A DNA stretch of 64,000 nucleotides from Mycobacterium sp. URHD0025. GTDB taxonomy: Bacteria > Actinomycetota > Actinomycetes > Mycobacteriales > Mycobacteriaceae. The translations under genes were made by a program, and so were the position numbers. The stretch's first letter is position 1, and every line of letters begins with the position of its first letter. Positions 1-8,242 of this stretch are shown in pieces. The stretch is from assembly GCF_000426065.1 (NCBI RefSeq), contig NZ_AUEQ01000009.1, forward strand, positions 186,001 through 250,000. Direction: 5' to 3'. The notes under the pieces are model-generated. The model did no database searches. It saw nothing but the letters and a program-made list of their open reading frames with translations, and was not told the DNA's origin.

Positions 1-2016
1 CTCCCCGGGATTATCCGGGTCGGCGATCATGCGCTCCAGGTACGGCCCGTTACGGCCCACCCGGACGACGATCGCGCGACCTTCGGCATCGCCGAAGAGC
101 TTGATGGAGTTGACTTCTCGCGCGTCGATGCCCTCGAGATTTCCACCCACGAGGTGCTTGAGCCCACCGGCCCTGGCGATCGAGCCCTCGACGCCGTGAT
201 CACCACCGAAGTAGAAGTTGGACAGCCAGTTGGTGCGCTGCTCCTGACCGTTGGCGATCTCGTCGAGCTCGTCCTCCATGGCCGCGGTGAAGTCGTAGTC
301 CACCAGCCGGCCGAAGTGCTGTTCGAGCAGTCCGACCACGGCGAAGGCGACCCAGGACGGCACCAGGGCGCTGCCCTTTTTGACCACGTAGCCGCGGTCC
401 TGGATGGTCTTGATGATCGAGCTGTACGTCGACGGCCGTCCGATGCCCAGTTCTTCGAGAGACTTGATCAGCGAGGCCTCGGTGTAGCGGGCCGGCGGGC
501 TGGTGGTGTGTCCATCAGCGGTCAGGTCGGCGGCGTCGACGCGCTGCCCCTGAGTCAGGTTCGGCAGACGGCTCTCGGCGTCGTCGGCTTCGCCGCCGGC
601 CTGCTCGTCAAGACTCTCGACGTAGGCCTTGAGGAAGCCCGGGAACGTGATGGTGCGACCGGAGGCGTTGAACACGACCTGCTCGCCCGAACTGGCGGCA
701 CCGGCGATGCGCAGCGACAGCGTGGTGCCGCGCGCATCGGCCATCTGTGAGGCCACGGTGCGCTGCCAGATCAGCTCGTAGAGCCGGAACTCGTCGGTGT
801 CGAGCTGCGCGTGCAGCTGGCCCGGGGTCTGGAACACGTCACCGGCAGGGCGGATGGCCTCGTGGGCCTCCTGGGCGTTCTTGACCTTGCGCGTGTACTG
901 CCGCGGCGACGGATGCACGTACTCGTCGCCGTAGAGCTGCCTGGCCTGGTTGCGCGCGGCGTTGATCGCGGACTCCGACAGCGTCGTGGAGTCGGTACGC
1001 ATGTAGGTGATGTAGCCGTTCTCGTACAACCGCTGCGCGATGCTCATGGTGCGCTCCGAGGAGAACCGCAGCTTGCGGGCGGCCTCCTGCTGCAGCGTCG
1101 ACGTCATGAACGGCGCGTACGGGCGCCGGGTGTACGGCTTCTGCTCGACGGAGCTGACGGCCAGCTGGGCACCGCGCAGCCCGGCGGCCAGGGCACCTGC
1201 ACTGGCCTCGTCGAGCACCAGCACCTCGTCGGGCTTCTTCAGCTGGCCCAGCGAGTCGAAATCGCGGCCTGCGGCAACGCGGCGGCCGTCGACGGTGTTG
1301 AGTTTGGCGGTGAACTTGGGCGGGGTGGCCTGCGGATCGGACACCGACGCGTCCAGCTCAGCGCTGACATCCCAGTACGCAGCGCTGCGGAACGCCATGC
1401 GCTCCCGCTCACGCTGCACGATGATGCGCGTGGCCACCGACTGCACGCGGCCCGCCGACAACTTCGGCGCGACCTTCTTCCACAGCACAGGCGAGACTTC
1501 GTAGCCGTAGAGCCGGTCGAGGATGCGGCGGGTTTCCTGCGCGTCGACCAGGGCGATGTCCAGGTCACGCGGGTTTTCGGCGGCGGCGCGGATGGCCGGT
1601 TCGGTGATCTCGTGGAACACCATCCGCCGGACCGGCACCTTGGGCTTCAGCGTCTCCAGCAGGTGCCAGGCGATCGCCTCGCCCTCGCGGTCACCGTCCG
1701 TCGCGAGGTAGAGCTCGTCAACGCCCTTGAGCAGGTCCTTCAGCTCCGTGACGGTGCTCTTCTTCTCGGGGCTGACGATGTAGAGCGGTTCGAAGTTGTC
1801 GTCGACATTGACCCCGAGGCGCGCCCACGGTTCGGATTTGTACTTGGCGGGCACGTCCGCGGCATTGCGCGGCAGGTCACGAATGTGTCCCCGCGAGGAT
1901 TCGACCACATAATTGGAGCCCAGGTAGCCAGCGATCTTCCGCGCTTTTGTCGGCGACTCCACAATCACGAGTCGCCGGACGTTTCCCTTGCTACCGCTGC
2001 CGCTATCGCCAGCCAA
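1..2016 (-). CDS. topA: DNA topoisomerase I (type IA), 3' end outside window
   Basis: Relaxes negatively supercoiled DNA through a transient 5'-phosphotyrosine link. The visible 672 codons begin with a Toprim domain (LVIVESPTKARK at about residues 16-27; acidic DGDREGEA at about 107-114). The catalytic tyrosine lies in YITYMRTDST at about residue 338. The reading frame runs off position 1, so the C-terminal basic repeats are not seen. Upstream of the first conserved residues the only usable start in frame is TTG at 2016, because a TAA stop lies three codons before it. A GGAG lies about 11 nt upstream. Order topA, Rv3647c homologue, cspA matches M. tuberculosis Rv3646c-Rv3648c. Identity is near certain; the TTG start is inferred. 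Confidence 0.96.
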   Translation of the reverse strand, partial: MAGDSGSGSKGNVRRLVIVESPTKARKIAGYLGSNYVVESSRGHIRDLPRNAADVPAKYKSEPWARLGVNVDDNFEPLYIVSPEKKSTVTELKDLLKGVDELYLATDGDREGEAIAWHLLETLKPKVPVRRMVFHEITEPAIRAAAENPRDLDIALVDAQETRRILDRLYGYEVSPVLWKKVAPKLSAGRVQSVATRIIVQRERERMAFRSAAYWDVSAELDASVSDPQATPPKFTAKLNTVDGRRVAAGRDFDSLGQLKKPDEVLVLDEASAGALAAGLRGAQLAVSSVEQKPYTRRPYAPFMTSTLQQEAARKLRFSSERTMSIAQRLYENGYITYMRTDSTTLSESAINAARNQARQLYGDEYVHPSPRQYTRKVKNAQEAHEAIRPAGDVFQTPGQLHAQLDTDEFRLYELIWQRTVASQMADARGTTLSLRIAGAASSGEQVVFNASGRTITFPGFLKAYVESLDEQAGGEADDAESRLPNLTQGQRVDAADLTADGHTTSPPARYTEASLIKSLEELGIGRPSTYSSIIKTIQDRGYVVKKGSALVPSWVAFAVVGLLEQHFGRLVDYDFTAAMEDELDEIANGQEQRTNWLSNFYFGGDHGVEGSIARAGGLKHLVGGNLEGIDAREVNSIKLFGDAEGRAIVVRVGRNGPYLERMIADPDNPGE

Positions 2017-2119
2017 CTGTGCTTACGCTCCACTTCTATAGTTGCCGCGCCATGCCCGGCAACTGACAATTTCGCATTACGCGCGAGCCTACGCAAACCG
2101 GCTCTCCGCGTGGGCACCA

Positions 2120-2713
2120 TTAAATACTGGGCCAATGCGCCAACGCCGCGCCCTCCCCCGGTGGTTCCCCGACGTTTTCCACCAGGCGTGACAGGCGTCG
2201 CCGCCCACCGATCCGCAGGGCCGGATGTGAACCTCTCGTACCGATCAGCGTCGGAGCGATTCCCACCCGCATCATGGCCGCGGCCAGCGCGGGATGGGTG
2301 TCGGGCGCATGTGGGTCGAGCCCCAGGAGATAGCGGTCGTCGGCTTCGGGTTCGCCGGCCGCCAAAGTCCAAGCCCGCAGCTCACGGGCCCCGGGAAGCC
2401 ATCCGGGCGGCACTGTCTTGACCGCGCCCCTGGTCCATTCCCGCGCGATCAGCATCAGCTGCGGATCCGGTGCCGTACGCACCAGCGGATTGTTCTCGTC
2501 GGTCCGCGAGATCTCCGACACGAGCCCGGCCTCGCTGATCATCTCGGCCAAGCCCTGGGCTCGCCACATCTGGTCGACGACCACCGAGATCCGGGCCGCC
2601 TGCTGGCCCCCGTTACCCGACAGAACGATCTGTCCGGGTCCGGCGAGCACCCCGGTCAGGTCGGCCACCGCGGGCGGCACCGACTCGGCCGAGAAGAAGG
2701 ACAGCTGGCTCAC
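2120..2713 (-). CDS. conserved mycobacterial hypothetical protein (Rv3647c homologue)
   Basis: A 197-residue soluble protein with no signal peptide or membrane segment. I recognise it by position and sequence as the Rv3647c family, whose biochemical function is unknown to me. It is fairly rich in Trp/Arg in the middle and has no obvious catalytic motif. The GTG start at 2713 sits 6 nt behind a TAGTGT box (2720-2725), so the transcript is probably leaderless. It lies between topA and cspA on the same strand. The hairpin terminator at 2745-2797 separates it from cspA, which fits transcription from its own promoter. Confidence 0.85.
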   Translation of the reverse strand: MSQLSFFSAESVPPAVADLTGVLAGPGQIVLSGNGGQQAARISVVVDQMWRAQGLAEMISEAGLVSEISRTDENNPLVRTAPDPQLMLIAREWTRGAVKTVPPGWLPGARELRAWTLAAGEPEADDRYLLGLDPHAPDTHPALAAAMMRVGIAPTLIGTRGSHPALRIGGRRRLSRLVENVGEPPGEGAALAHWPSI

Positions 2714-2719
2714 GAATCG

Positions 2720-2725
2720 ACACTA
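2720..2725 (-). promoter_or_regulatory. -10 box TAGTGT of leaderless Rv3647c homologue
   Basis: TANNNT hexamer ending 6 nt before the GTG at 2713, the spacing that places +1 at or next to the start codon. Confidence 0.5.
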
Positions 2726-2744
2726 GGCCAGCACAGGCCTCAAA

Positions 2745-2797
2745 AACGAGAACACCCCCGCGGTGTCCTATGCGGACTCACGCGAGGGTGTCTCGTT
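2745..2797 (-). terminator. intrinsic terminator of cspA
   Basis: On the minus strand, 12 nt after the cspA stop, an arm beginning aacgagacaccctcgcg pairs with cgcgggggtgttctcgtt. The stem has at least 13 paired positions plus a short mismatched base, and the distal arm runs straight into TTTTTG. This is a textbook stem plus U-tract, which is uncommon in mycobacteria. It insulates the abundant cspA message from the next gene. Confidence 0.85.
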
Positions 2798-2809
2798 GGG
2801 TTTTGTGGC

Positions 2810-3013
2810 TCAGACGGCCCGAACACCCGTAGCCTGCGGCCCCTTGGGGCTCTGGCCGACCTCGAACTCAACCTTCTGGTTCTCCTCCAGGGTGCGGAAA
2901 CCGCTGCCCTGGATTTCCGTGTAGTGGACAAACACGTCGGCAGAGCCGTCCTCCGGAGCAATGAAGCCGAAGCCCTTCTCCGCGTTGAACCACTTCACAG
3001 TTCCCTGTGGCAT
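2810..3013 (-). CDS. cspA: cold-shock protein, CspA family
   Basis: A 67-residue single CSD/OB-fold protein that binds single-stranded RNA and DNA and acts as an RNA chaperone. Both RNP motifs are present: [12 protein letters not shown] (about residues 7-18, RNP1) and DVFVHYTEI (about 26-34, RNP2). Length is typical of the family (66-70 aa). The ATG at 3013 follows an AAGGAAAG ribosome binding site. It is the Rv3648c orthologue and is monocistronic, ending at a strong intrinsic terminator. The 298-bp divergent region to the helicase (3014-3311) presumably holds its promoter and leader; I see no clear riboswitch-like fold there. Confidence 0.97.
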   Translation of the reverse strand: MPQGTVKWFNAEKGFGFIAPEDGSADVFVHYTEIQGSGFRTLEENQKVEFEVGQSPKGPQATGVRAV

Positions 3014-3311
3014 CTTTTGTTCTTTCCTTCTCTTTCAACCGGGTGCGGTCCACCGACTTCCGATGTACCGGGCCCGTTCCGACCGCCATACCAACGCGCG
3101 AGTCGTCGGAACTGACCCGACCTACAACCCTCGCAGGAACCGCGATCGCAACGACGATCCTGCGAGTGCGAGTACAAACACAGAAGCTGCGACCGTGATC
3201 AGTCAATCATGTTCGGGGCTCCCGCGACAGTCTCGAAACTCGGCGCGTGGTGAACAATTCGTTTACAAATCCGGGCCGACAACGGCGGGGTGGAGCGTAG
3301 GAGGGCGAGCG
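3014..3311. promoter_or_regulatory. divergent intergenic region cspA / helicase
   Basis: 298 bp with no convincing gene. It must contain the cspA promoter and leader (minus strand) and the helicase promoter (plus strand). The only clear signal is the AGGAGG ribosome binding site at 3299-3304. I could not assign a -10 box with confidence. Confidence 0.5.
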
Positions 3312-5666
3312 GTGCTGCATCAGGGGTCCGATTTCGGCCGTGAGCTGCTCGCTTGCGCTGTCGACGGCACTCCTTCCGGCGAAGATCCGCTACGCCATGT
3401 CGCGGATATACCGGCGCGGCAGGGCAAACCGCTGCAGTGGCCGCAGTGGGCCCATCCTGAGGTCGTCCGGGCGTTGACCGACCGGGGGATCGCCGCGCCG
3501 TGGTCGCACCAGCTCGCCGCCGCCGATCTGGCCCACGACGGGCGCCACGTGGTCGTGTCCACCGGAACCGCGTCGGGCAAGTCCCTCGCCTATCAGCTGC
3601 CGATCCTGACGGCGTTGGCCGAGGACCGGCAGGCTCGCGTGCTCTACCTGTCACCGACCAAGGCGCTGGGTCACGACCAGCTGCGCACGGCCCAGACCCT
3701 GACCGAGACGGTGGCCGCATTGCGCGACGTCGCGCCCGCGCCATACGACGGCGACAGCGCCACCGAGGTGCGCCGGTTCGCCAGGGAGCGCTCACGGTGG
3801 ATCTTCTCCAATCCCGACATGATCCACCTGTCGCTGCTGCGCAACCATGCCCGATGGGCCGTGTTCCTGCGCCATCTCAAGTTCATCGTCGTCGACGAAT
3901 GTCATTACTACCGTGGCATTTTCGGCTCCAACGTGGCCATGGTGCTGCGTCGGCTGCTCCGGCTGTGTGCCCGATACTCCCCCGACGGTTCGGGGCCGAC
4001 GGTGATCTTCGCCAGCGCCACCACGGCATCACCCGCCGAGACCGCCGCCGAGCTGATCGGACAGACCGTCGCCGAGGTGACCGAGGACGGCTCCCCGCAA
4101 GGCGCACGCACGATCGCGCTGTGGGAGCCGGCTCTGCTGACCGACCTCATCGGCGAGAACGGCGCGCCGGTACGACGTTCGGCCGGCGCCGAGGCTGCGC
4201 GGGTGATGGCCGACCTGATGTCCGAAGGGGCACGCACCCTGACGTTCGTCCGGTCCCGGCGCGGCGCCGAACTCACCGCGCTGGGAACCCGGGCCCGGCT
4301 GGAGGAGACCGCCCCCGAGCTGGCCGATCAGGTGGCGTCCTACCGCGCCGGCTATCTCGCGGAGGACCGCCGGGAGCTGGAACACGCGCTGACCGACGGG
4401 CGGCTTCGCGGGCTGGCCACCACCAACGCTCTCGAACTCGGCATCGACATCGCCGGGTTGGACGCGGTGGTGCTGGCCGGCTTCCCCGGCACCGTCACCT
4501 CGTTCTGGCAGCAGGCCGGCCGGTCCGGCAGGCGCGGACAGGGCGCGCTCATCGTGTTGATCGCCCGCGACGATCCCCTGGACACCTACCTCGTGCACCA
4601 TCCCGCGGCGCTGTTGGACAAACCGATCGAGCGCGTGGTGATCGACCCGACGAATCCGCATGTGCTCGGCCCGCAATTGCTCTGCGCCGCAGCCGAGCTG
4701 CCGCTCACCGAGGCCGAGGTCCGGCTGTGGAGCGCCGAGGCGGTGGCCGAGACTCTCGTCGACGACGGCTTGTTGCGCAAGCGCCCGGGCGGCTACTTCC
4801 CCGCTCCCGGGGTGGATCCGCACCCGGCCGTGGACATCCGTGGCTCCAGCGGTGGCCAGATCGCGATCCTGGAGGCCGAGACCGGCCGGATGCTGGGCAG
4901 CACGGGAGCGGGCCGAGCGGCAGCCACGCTGCATCCGGGTGCGGTGTATCTGCACCAGGGCGAGACCTACCTGGTCGACTCGCTGTCTTTCGAGGACGGT
5001 GTCGCATTCGTGTATGCCGCGGACCCCGGCTACAGCACGTTCGCCAGGGAACTCACCGACATATCGGTGACCGGACCCGGCGAGCGTAGGGAGTTCGGCC
5101 CGGTCACGGTGGGTCTGGTCCCGGTGTCGGTGACCAACACCGTGGTCGGCTACCTGCGCCGGCGCATCGACGGCGAGGTGATCGACTTCGTGGAGCTGGA
5201 CATGCCGCCCAGCACGCTGGACACCATGGCGGTGATGTGCACCGTCACCCCGGAGTCGTTGCAGGACAACGGCATTGACTTACTCGCCGTGCCCGGGAGC
5301 CTGCACGCGGCAGAACACGCCGCGATCGGCCTGCTTCCGCTGGTGGCCAGCTGCGATCGGGGCGACATCGGCGGGGTCTCGACAGCCGTCGGGCCGGTGG
5401 ACGGCCTGCCGTCGATCTTCGTCTACGACGGCTATCCGGGCGGTGCCGGTTTCGCCGACCGCGGATTCCGCAATCTGGGTACGTGGTGGGGCGCGACGGC
5501 CGATGCGATCGAGGCCTGCGAATGCCCGAACGGCTGCCCCTCCTGCGTGCAGTCACCGAAATGCGGAAACGGCAATGACCCGCTGGACAAATCGGGCGCG
5601 GTAAAAGTGCTCCGCCTGGTGCTCGGCGCGCTGAGTACTTCCTCAGCGATCCCCCGACCGCGTTGA
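3312..5666 (+). CDS. DEAD/DEAH-box helicase with DUF1998 zinc module (MrfA/Hrq1-like)
   Basis: ATP-dependent 3'-5' DNA helicase of 784 aa, Rv3649 orthologue. Domain order: RecA1 with Walker A STGTASGKS (about residue 82) and a DECH box (about 195), SATTASP motif III, RecA2 with GIDIAGLDAVVLAGFPG and QQAGRSGRRGQ (motif VI). A C-terminal DUF1998 region carries the four-Cys cluster CECPNGCPSC...KCG (about 736-752). This is the architecture of B. subtilis MrfA, which acts in mitomycin-adduct repair; a repair role here is inferred from that family. The open frame extends to 2961, but the GTG at 3312 is preferred because AGGAGG lies 7 nt upstream and the conserved protein begins there. Confidence 0.93.
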   Translation: MLHQGSDFGRELLACAVDGTPSGEDPLRHVADIPARQGKPLQWPQWAHPEVVRALTDRGIAAPWSHQLAAADLAHDGRHVVVSTGTASGKSLAYQLPILTALAEDRQARVLYLSPTKALGHDQLRTAQTLTETVAALRDVAPAPYDGDSATEVRRFARERSRWIFSNPDMIHLSLLRNHARWAVFLRHLKFIVVDECHYYRGIFGSNVAMVLRRLLRLCARYSPDGSGPTVIFASATTASPAETAAELIGQTVAEVTEDGSPQGARTIALWEPALLTDLIGENGAPVRRSAGAEAARVMADLMSEGARTLTFVRSRRGAELTALGTRARLEETAPELADQVASYRAGYLAEDRRELEHALTDGRLRGLATTNALELGIDIAGLDAVVLAGFPGTVTSFWQQAGRSGRRGQGALIVLIARDDPLDTYLVHHPAALLDKPIERVVIDPTNPHVLGPQLLCAAAELPLTEAEVRLWSAEAVAETLVDDGLLRKRPGGYFPAPGVDPHPAVDIRGSSGGQIAILEAETGRMLGSTGAGRAAATLHPGAVYLHQGETYLVDSLSFEDGVAFVYAADPGYSTFARELTDISVTGPGERREFGPVTVGLVPVSVTNTVVGYLRRRIDGEVIDFVELDMPPSTLDTMAVMCTVTPESLQDNGIDLLAVPGSLHAAEHAAIGLLPLVASCDRGDIGGVSTAVGPVDGLPSIFVYDGYPGGAGFADRGFRNLGTWWGATADAIEACECPNGCPSCVQSPKCGNGNDPLDKSGAVKVLRLVLGALSTSSAIPRPR

Positions 5667-5930
5667 CGACCGACCCCTCGACGGCCGACTACGCGGATCG
5701 ACAACTACGTGGCTGCATTCGGCCACGCCGAACACACAGACGTTGCGACGAACGGTCGGACAACGCGATCCGTTCCCAATCCCGGAGGCCGGGCGCAGTG
5801 GCAAATTACGTGAACTCACTCATGTTCGCAACCCGACAGACCCGACATGGGTAACCCGTGACCGCGATCCGCGGGCTTTAGCTACGGAATCCGTCGTCAT
5901 CGAACGTGAAGGCCGCAACGGCCACGCCGG
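5667..5930. other. intergenic region before Rv3651 homologue
   Basis: About 265 bp. The open frame of the next gene extends back through it without conserved sequence. Apart from the -10 box at 5931-5936 I see nothing in it. Confidence 0.4.
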
Positions 5931-5936
5931 TAAAAT
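5931..5936 (+). promoter_or_regulatory. -10 box TAAAAT, leaderless start of Rv3651 homologue
   Basis: TAAAAT ends 7 nt before the ATG at 5944, and there is no purine-rich ribosome binding site between them. Confidence 0.6.
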
Positions 5937-5943
5937 GCCGCGC

Positions 5944-6960
5944 ATGACCCACGACTGGCTGCTCGTGGAGACACTGGGTAGCGAGCCTGCGGTGGTCGCA
6001 CGAGGTCTGCAGACGAAGAACCTCGTCCCGATCAGTGTGTTTCTGCGCCGAAATCCGCATCTGATGGCGATTCAGAGCGCGATCAGGGAAACGGTGCAGG
6101 CCGGCCAGGGTCTCAGCAGCATCACTCCGAAGAATGACCGCGTAATCCGCACCGAGGTGGTGCGGATGTCGGACGGACACATCCACGGGGTGCACGTCTG
6201 GATCGGACCGACCGATGCGGAGCCGCCGCAACGCCCCGTTCCGGGCCCACTGGTCTGGGATCTGACGACGGGCGTGGCCACCGATACCGCCGAATCCCTG
6301 CACAACAGCGGCATGAACCCCGAGACCGAAGCCACCCACGACCGGGCGTTCGCCGATGATCTGCCTGGCAGGGACCTCAACGGCAGTGAGGCGAAGGTCC
6401 TGGCCATGACACTCAAACCGGTGGTGGGCAGTACGTTGTGCACCACCTGGGATGTCACCGACCACAACGGAGAGCTCATCACCGTGGGCTTCGTTGCCCG
6501 AGTGACTCTCGAACCTCACGACGACGGCTCCGAGCGACTGATCTGCCGCGCGATGAACTGGCGCAGCGAACGTGAAAAAGCTGTGGTGCGCCCCGACAAT
6601 CTGGCCCAACGCATCCTCGACGGACTCGCCCAGCCGGGTGTGCACCGCGCACTGGTCGGCCTCGACGACTGGAAACTGCTGAAATGGCTCGACGAACCCG
6701 CGCCATTCTTCGACTGGCGTAACCGCGACGGCGGGCAGGCCCGCATCCACCCGGCCGACGCCCGGCACATGGCCCGGATGACCGCGGATTTCACCGACGG
6801 TGTCACCACGGCCGTGTTGCGGATGCGCGCCGAGGACGGCGGCTGGCAACCCGTGCACATGACGATCAACCGCATCGAACTCGACGAGGACACGTTCGCC
6901 GGCCTCATCGCGCTGCGGCTGCCCACCGACGACGAGGTAGTCGCGGCAGACCTCGACTAG
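5944..6960 (+). CDS. Rv3651-like sensor-domain protein
   Basis: A 338-residue soluble protein whose N-terminus (MTHDWLLVETLG) and length match M. tuberculosis Rv3651, described from its crystal structure as a triple sensor-domain (PAS/GAF-type) protein. No kinase, cyclase or DNA-binding output domain is visible, so it probably senses a ligand and works through a partner. The frame stays open to 5743, but those 67 codons look non-coding and the ATG at 5944 sits 7 nt after a TAAAAT -10 box. In M. tuberculosis PE-PGRS genes follow; here an accessory patch does. Homology is confident; function is unknown. Confidence 0.85.
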   Translation: MTHDWLLVETLGSEPAVVARGLQTKNLVPISVFLRRNPHLMAIQSAIRETVQAGQGLSSITPKNDRVIRTEVVRMSDGHIHGVHVWIGPTDAEPPQRPVPGPLVWDLTTGVATDTAESLHNSGMNPETEATHDRAFADDLPGRDLNGSEAKVLAMTLKPVVGSTLCTTWDVTDHNGELITVGFVARVTLEPHDDGSERLICRAMNWRSEREKAVVRPDNLAQRILDGLAQPGVHRALVGLDDWKLLKWLDEPAPFFDWRNRDGGQARIHPADARHMARMTADFTDGVTTAVLRMRAEDGGWQPVHMTINRIELDEDTFAGLIALRLPTDDEVVAADLD

Positions 6961-6999
6961 CGTCCCGCCCCGCCTACTCCTCGCTGTATCGAATCGTGT

Positions 7000-7980
7000 T
7001 CAGTTCTTCACCTCGAAGCTGGCGTCGGTTTTGTTGGTGACGTTGTCGCCCGCGGTGATTGTTGGATACCGCGAGGGTGTGAGGGCGCTGAGACAGGTCG
7101 GCACCGTCTCGATGACCGCGTCATAGTTGGGTTGGCAGAAGAACGGCAGTGACAGTCGGCGGCTTGCGGGTCCGGTGATGGTGGGGTTCTGCACGCGGTG
7201 CAGGGTCGAGATCCATTTGTCGTTGGTCCACCGCGCCATCAGGTCACCGATGTTGACGACGAACGAGTCGGGGATCGGCACCACGGGGATCCAGCTGTCG
7301 TCGAGATTCACCTCGAGCCCACCCACGGCGTCACGTTGATAGAGCAGGGTCAGGCTTCCGTAGTCGGTGTGCTCGCCGATGCGCAGTTGGCCGGGTTCGG
7401 GCTGCCGGTCAAGTGGCGGATAGTGATTGGCGAACAGGTTACTGATCGGCTTGTCGACTTTGTCGTCGAACCAATGCTCGTCGAGGCCGAGGGCCAGTGC
7501 AAAGAGTCGCATCACATCGAAGGCCAGGCAAGACATTTCGTAGTAGTAGCGCTCCCATGTGGCGCGGAACGCAGGGCTGTCCGGCCACAGGTTGTCATGG
7601 AAGTGTCCGTGTTGGCGGGCTCGGGTGAACCAGGCGTCACCCGTGGGGACATCAGGCAGGCCGATGGAGAAGAACTCGACCAAGTCAGCCGGGGTCATCT
7701 TGCCGCGGGTACGGGCCAGTGCCCTTGATTTCGGGGGCATGTAGCCCCGGCTGGTGCCCGGTTGAGCACGCACTGCGAGCTTTTCGGCGTCGCCGCATTC
7801 AAAGAACTCGGCGGTGACGTCGTACATGTCATCGAGCAACCGAGGTGAGACGCCGTGGTTGATCACCGCCAGGAATCCGACCTGGGAGTTGGCATCGTCG
7901 ATCTGCCGGGCTACCCGTTGGCGGTCCTGGGTGCTGCCACGCGCTCGCCCGAGATCGATGAGCGGGACGGTGTCAGACAT
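7000..7980 (-). CDS. 2-oxoglutarate/Fe(II)-dependent oxygenase, isopenicillin-N-synthase family
   Basis: A 326-aa double-stranded beta-helix oxygenase. The N-terminal DIOX_N region begins IDLGRARG. The iron triad is visible as H and D of GEHTDYGSLTLL (about residue 205) and H of STLHRVQNP (about 260). The 2OG-binding Arg is in SRRLSLPFF (about 273). Plant-type and bacterial members oxidise small molecules such as purines, pyrimidines and alkaloids. Substrate here is unknown. Its ATG overlaps the end of a racemase relic that in turn overlaps the NCS1 permease, so the three formed one operon. A role in catabolism of a purine, hydantoin or ureide-type compound is inferred. Confidence 0.85.
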   Translation of the reverse strand: MSDTVPLIDLGRARGSTQDRQRVARQIDDANSQVGFLAVINHGVSPRLLDDMYDVTAEFFECGDAEKLAVRAQPGTSRGYMPPKSRALARTRGKMTPADLVEFFSIGLPDVPTGDAWFTRARQHGHFHDNLWPDSPAFRATWERYYYEMSCLAFDVMRLFALALGLDEHWFDDKVDKPISNLFANHYPPLDRQPEPGQLRIGEHTDYGSLTLLYQRDAVGGLEVNLDDSWIPVVPIPDSFVVNIGDLMARWTNDKWISTLHRVQNPTITGPASRRLSLPFFCQPNYDAVIETVPTCLSALTPSRYPTITAGDNVTNKTDASFEVKN

Positions 7981-8242
7981 CAGTGTCTCCCTTTGCGCGG
8001 GTGATGGGCCATCCTGCCCGTTGCTTGGGACCGGCGGCGTAGGTCCGGATCTTGCTGGTAGTCAGCGACATTGCGACGAGATCTTCAGCGAGTGCGACGG
8101 CGCCCCCTCGCGGCCATGTTCCCCGAACCCTGCCATCACAACTGCGTCGACGAAGCTGTCGTAGTACACCTCGGGGGAATCGGGGGTCATCGGCGGTCAT
8201 CGATAACCGTGTGTTGCAGTTCATCACCACGATCCGAGTCAC
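7973..8242 (-). pseudogene. decayed Asp/Glu (hydantoin-type) racemase
   Basis: A relic of about 90 codons where the family has about 240. The GTG at 8242 opens a racemase N-terminus (VTRIVVMNCNT.. SMTAD). A second frame carries a middle piece, YYDSFVDAVVMAGFGEHG at about 8110-8170. The first frame then resumes with a racemase C-terminus, AVALAEDLVAMSLTTSK..TY..PKQRAGW, and stops at 7973. At least two internal deletions and a frame change therefore separate three recognisable blocks. The active-site cysteine that should lie in the C-terminal half is gone. Its start overlaps the permease stop (GTGA) and its end overlaps the oxygenase ATG, a fossil of translational coupling. Confidence 0.8.

Noticed and set aside
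811..2421. 536-aa plus-strand frame over topA
   Set aside because: Antisense shadow produced by high GC; topA is unmistakable on the other strand.
2961..3311. N-terminal extension of the helicase frame
   Set aside because: It overlaps cspA antisense and has no helicase similarity; GTG at 3312 has an AGGAGG.
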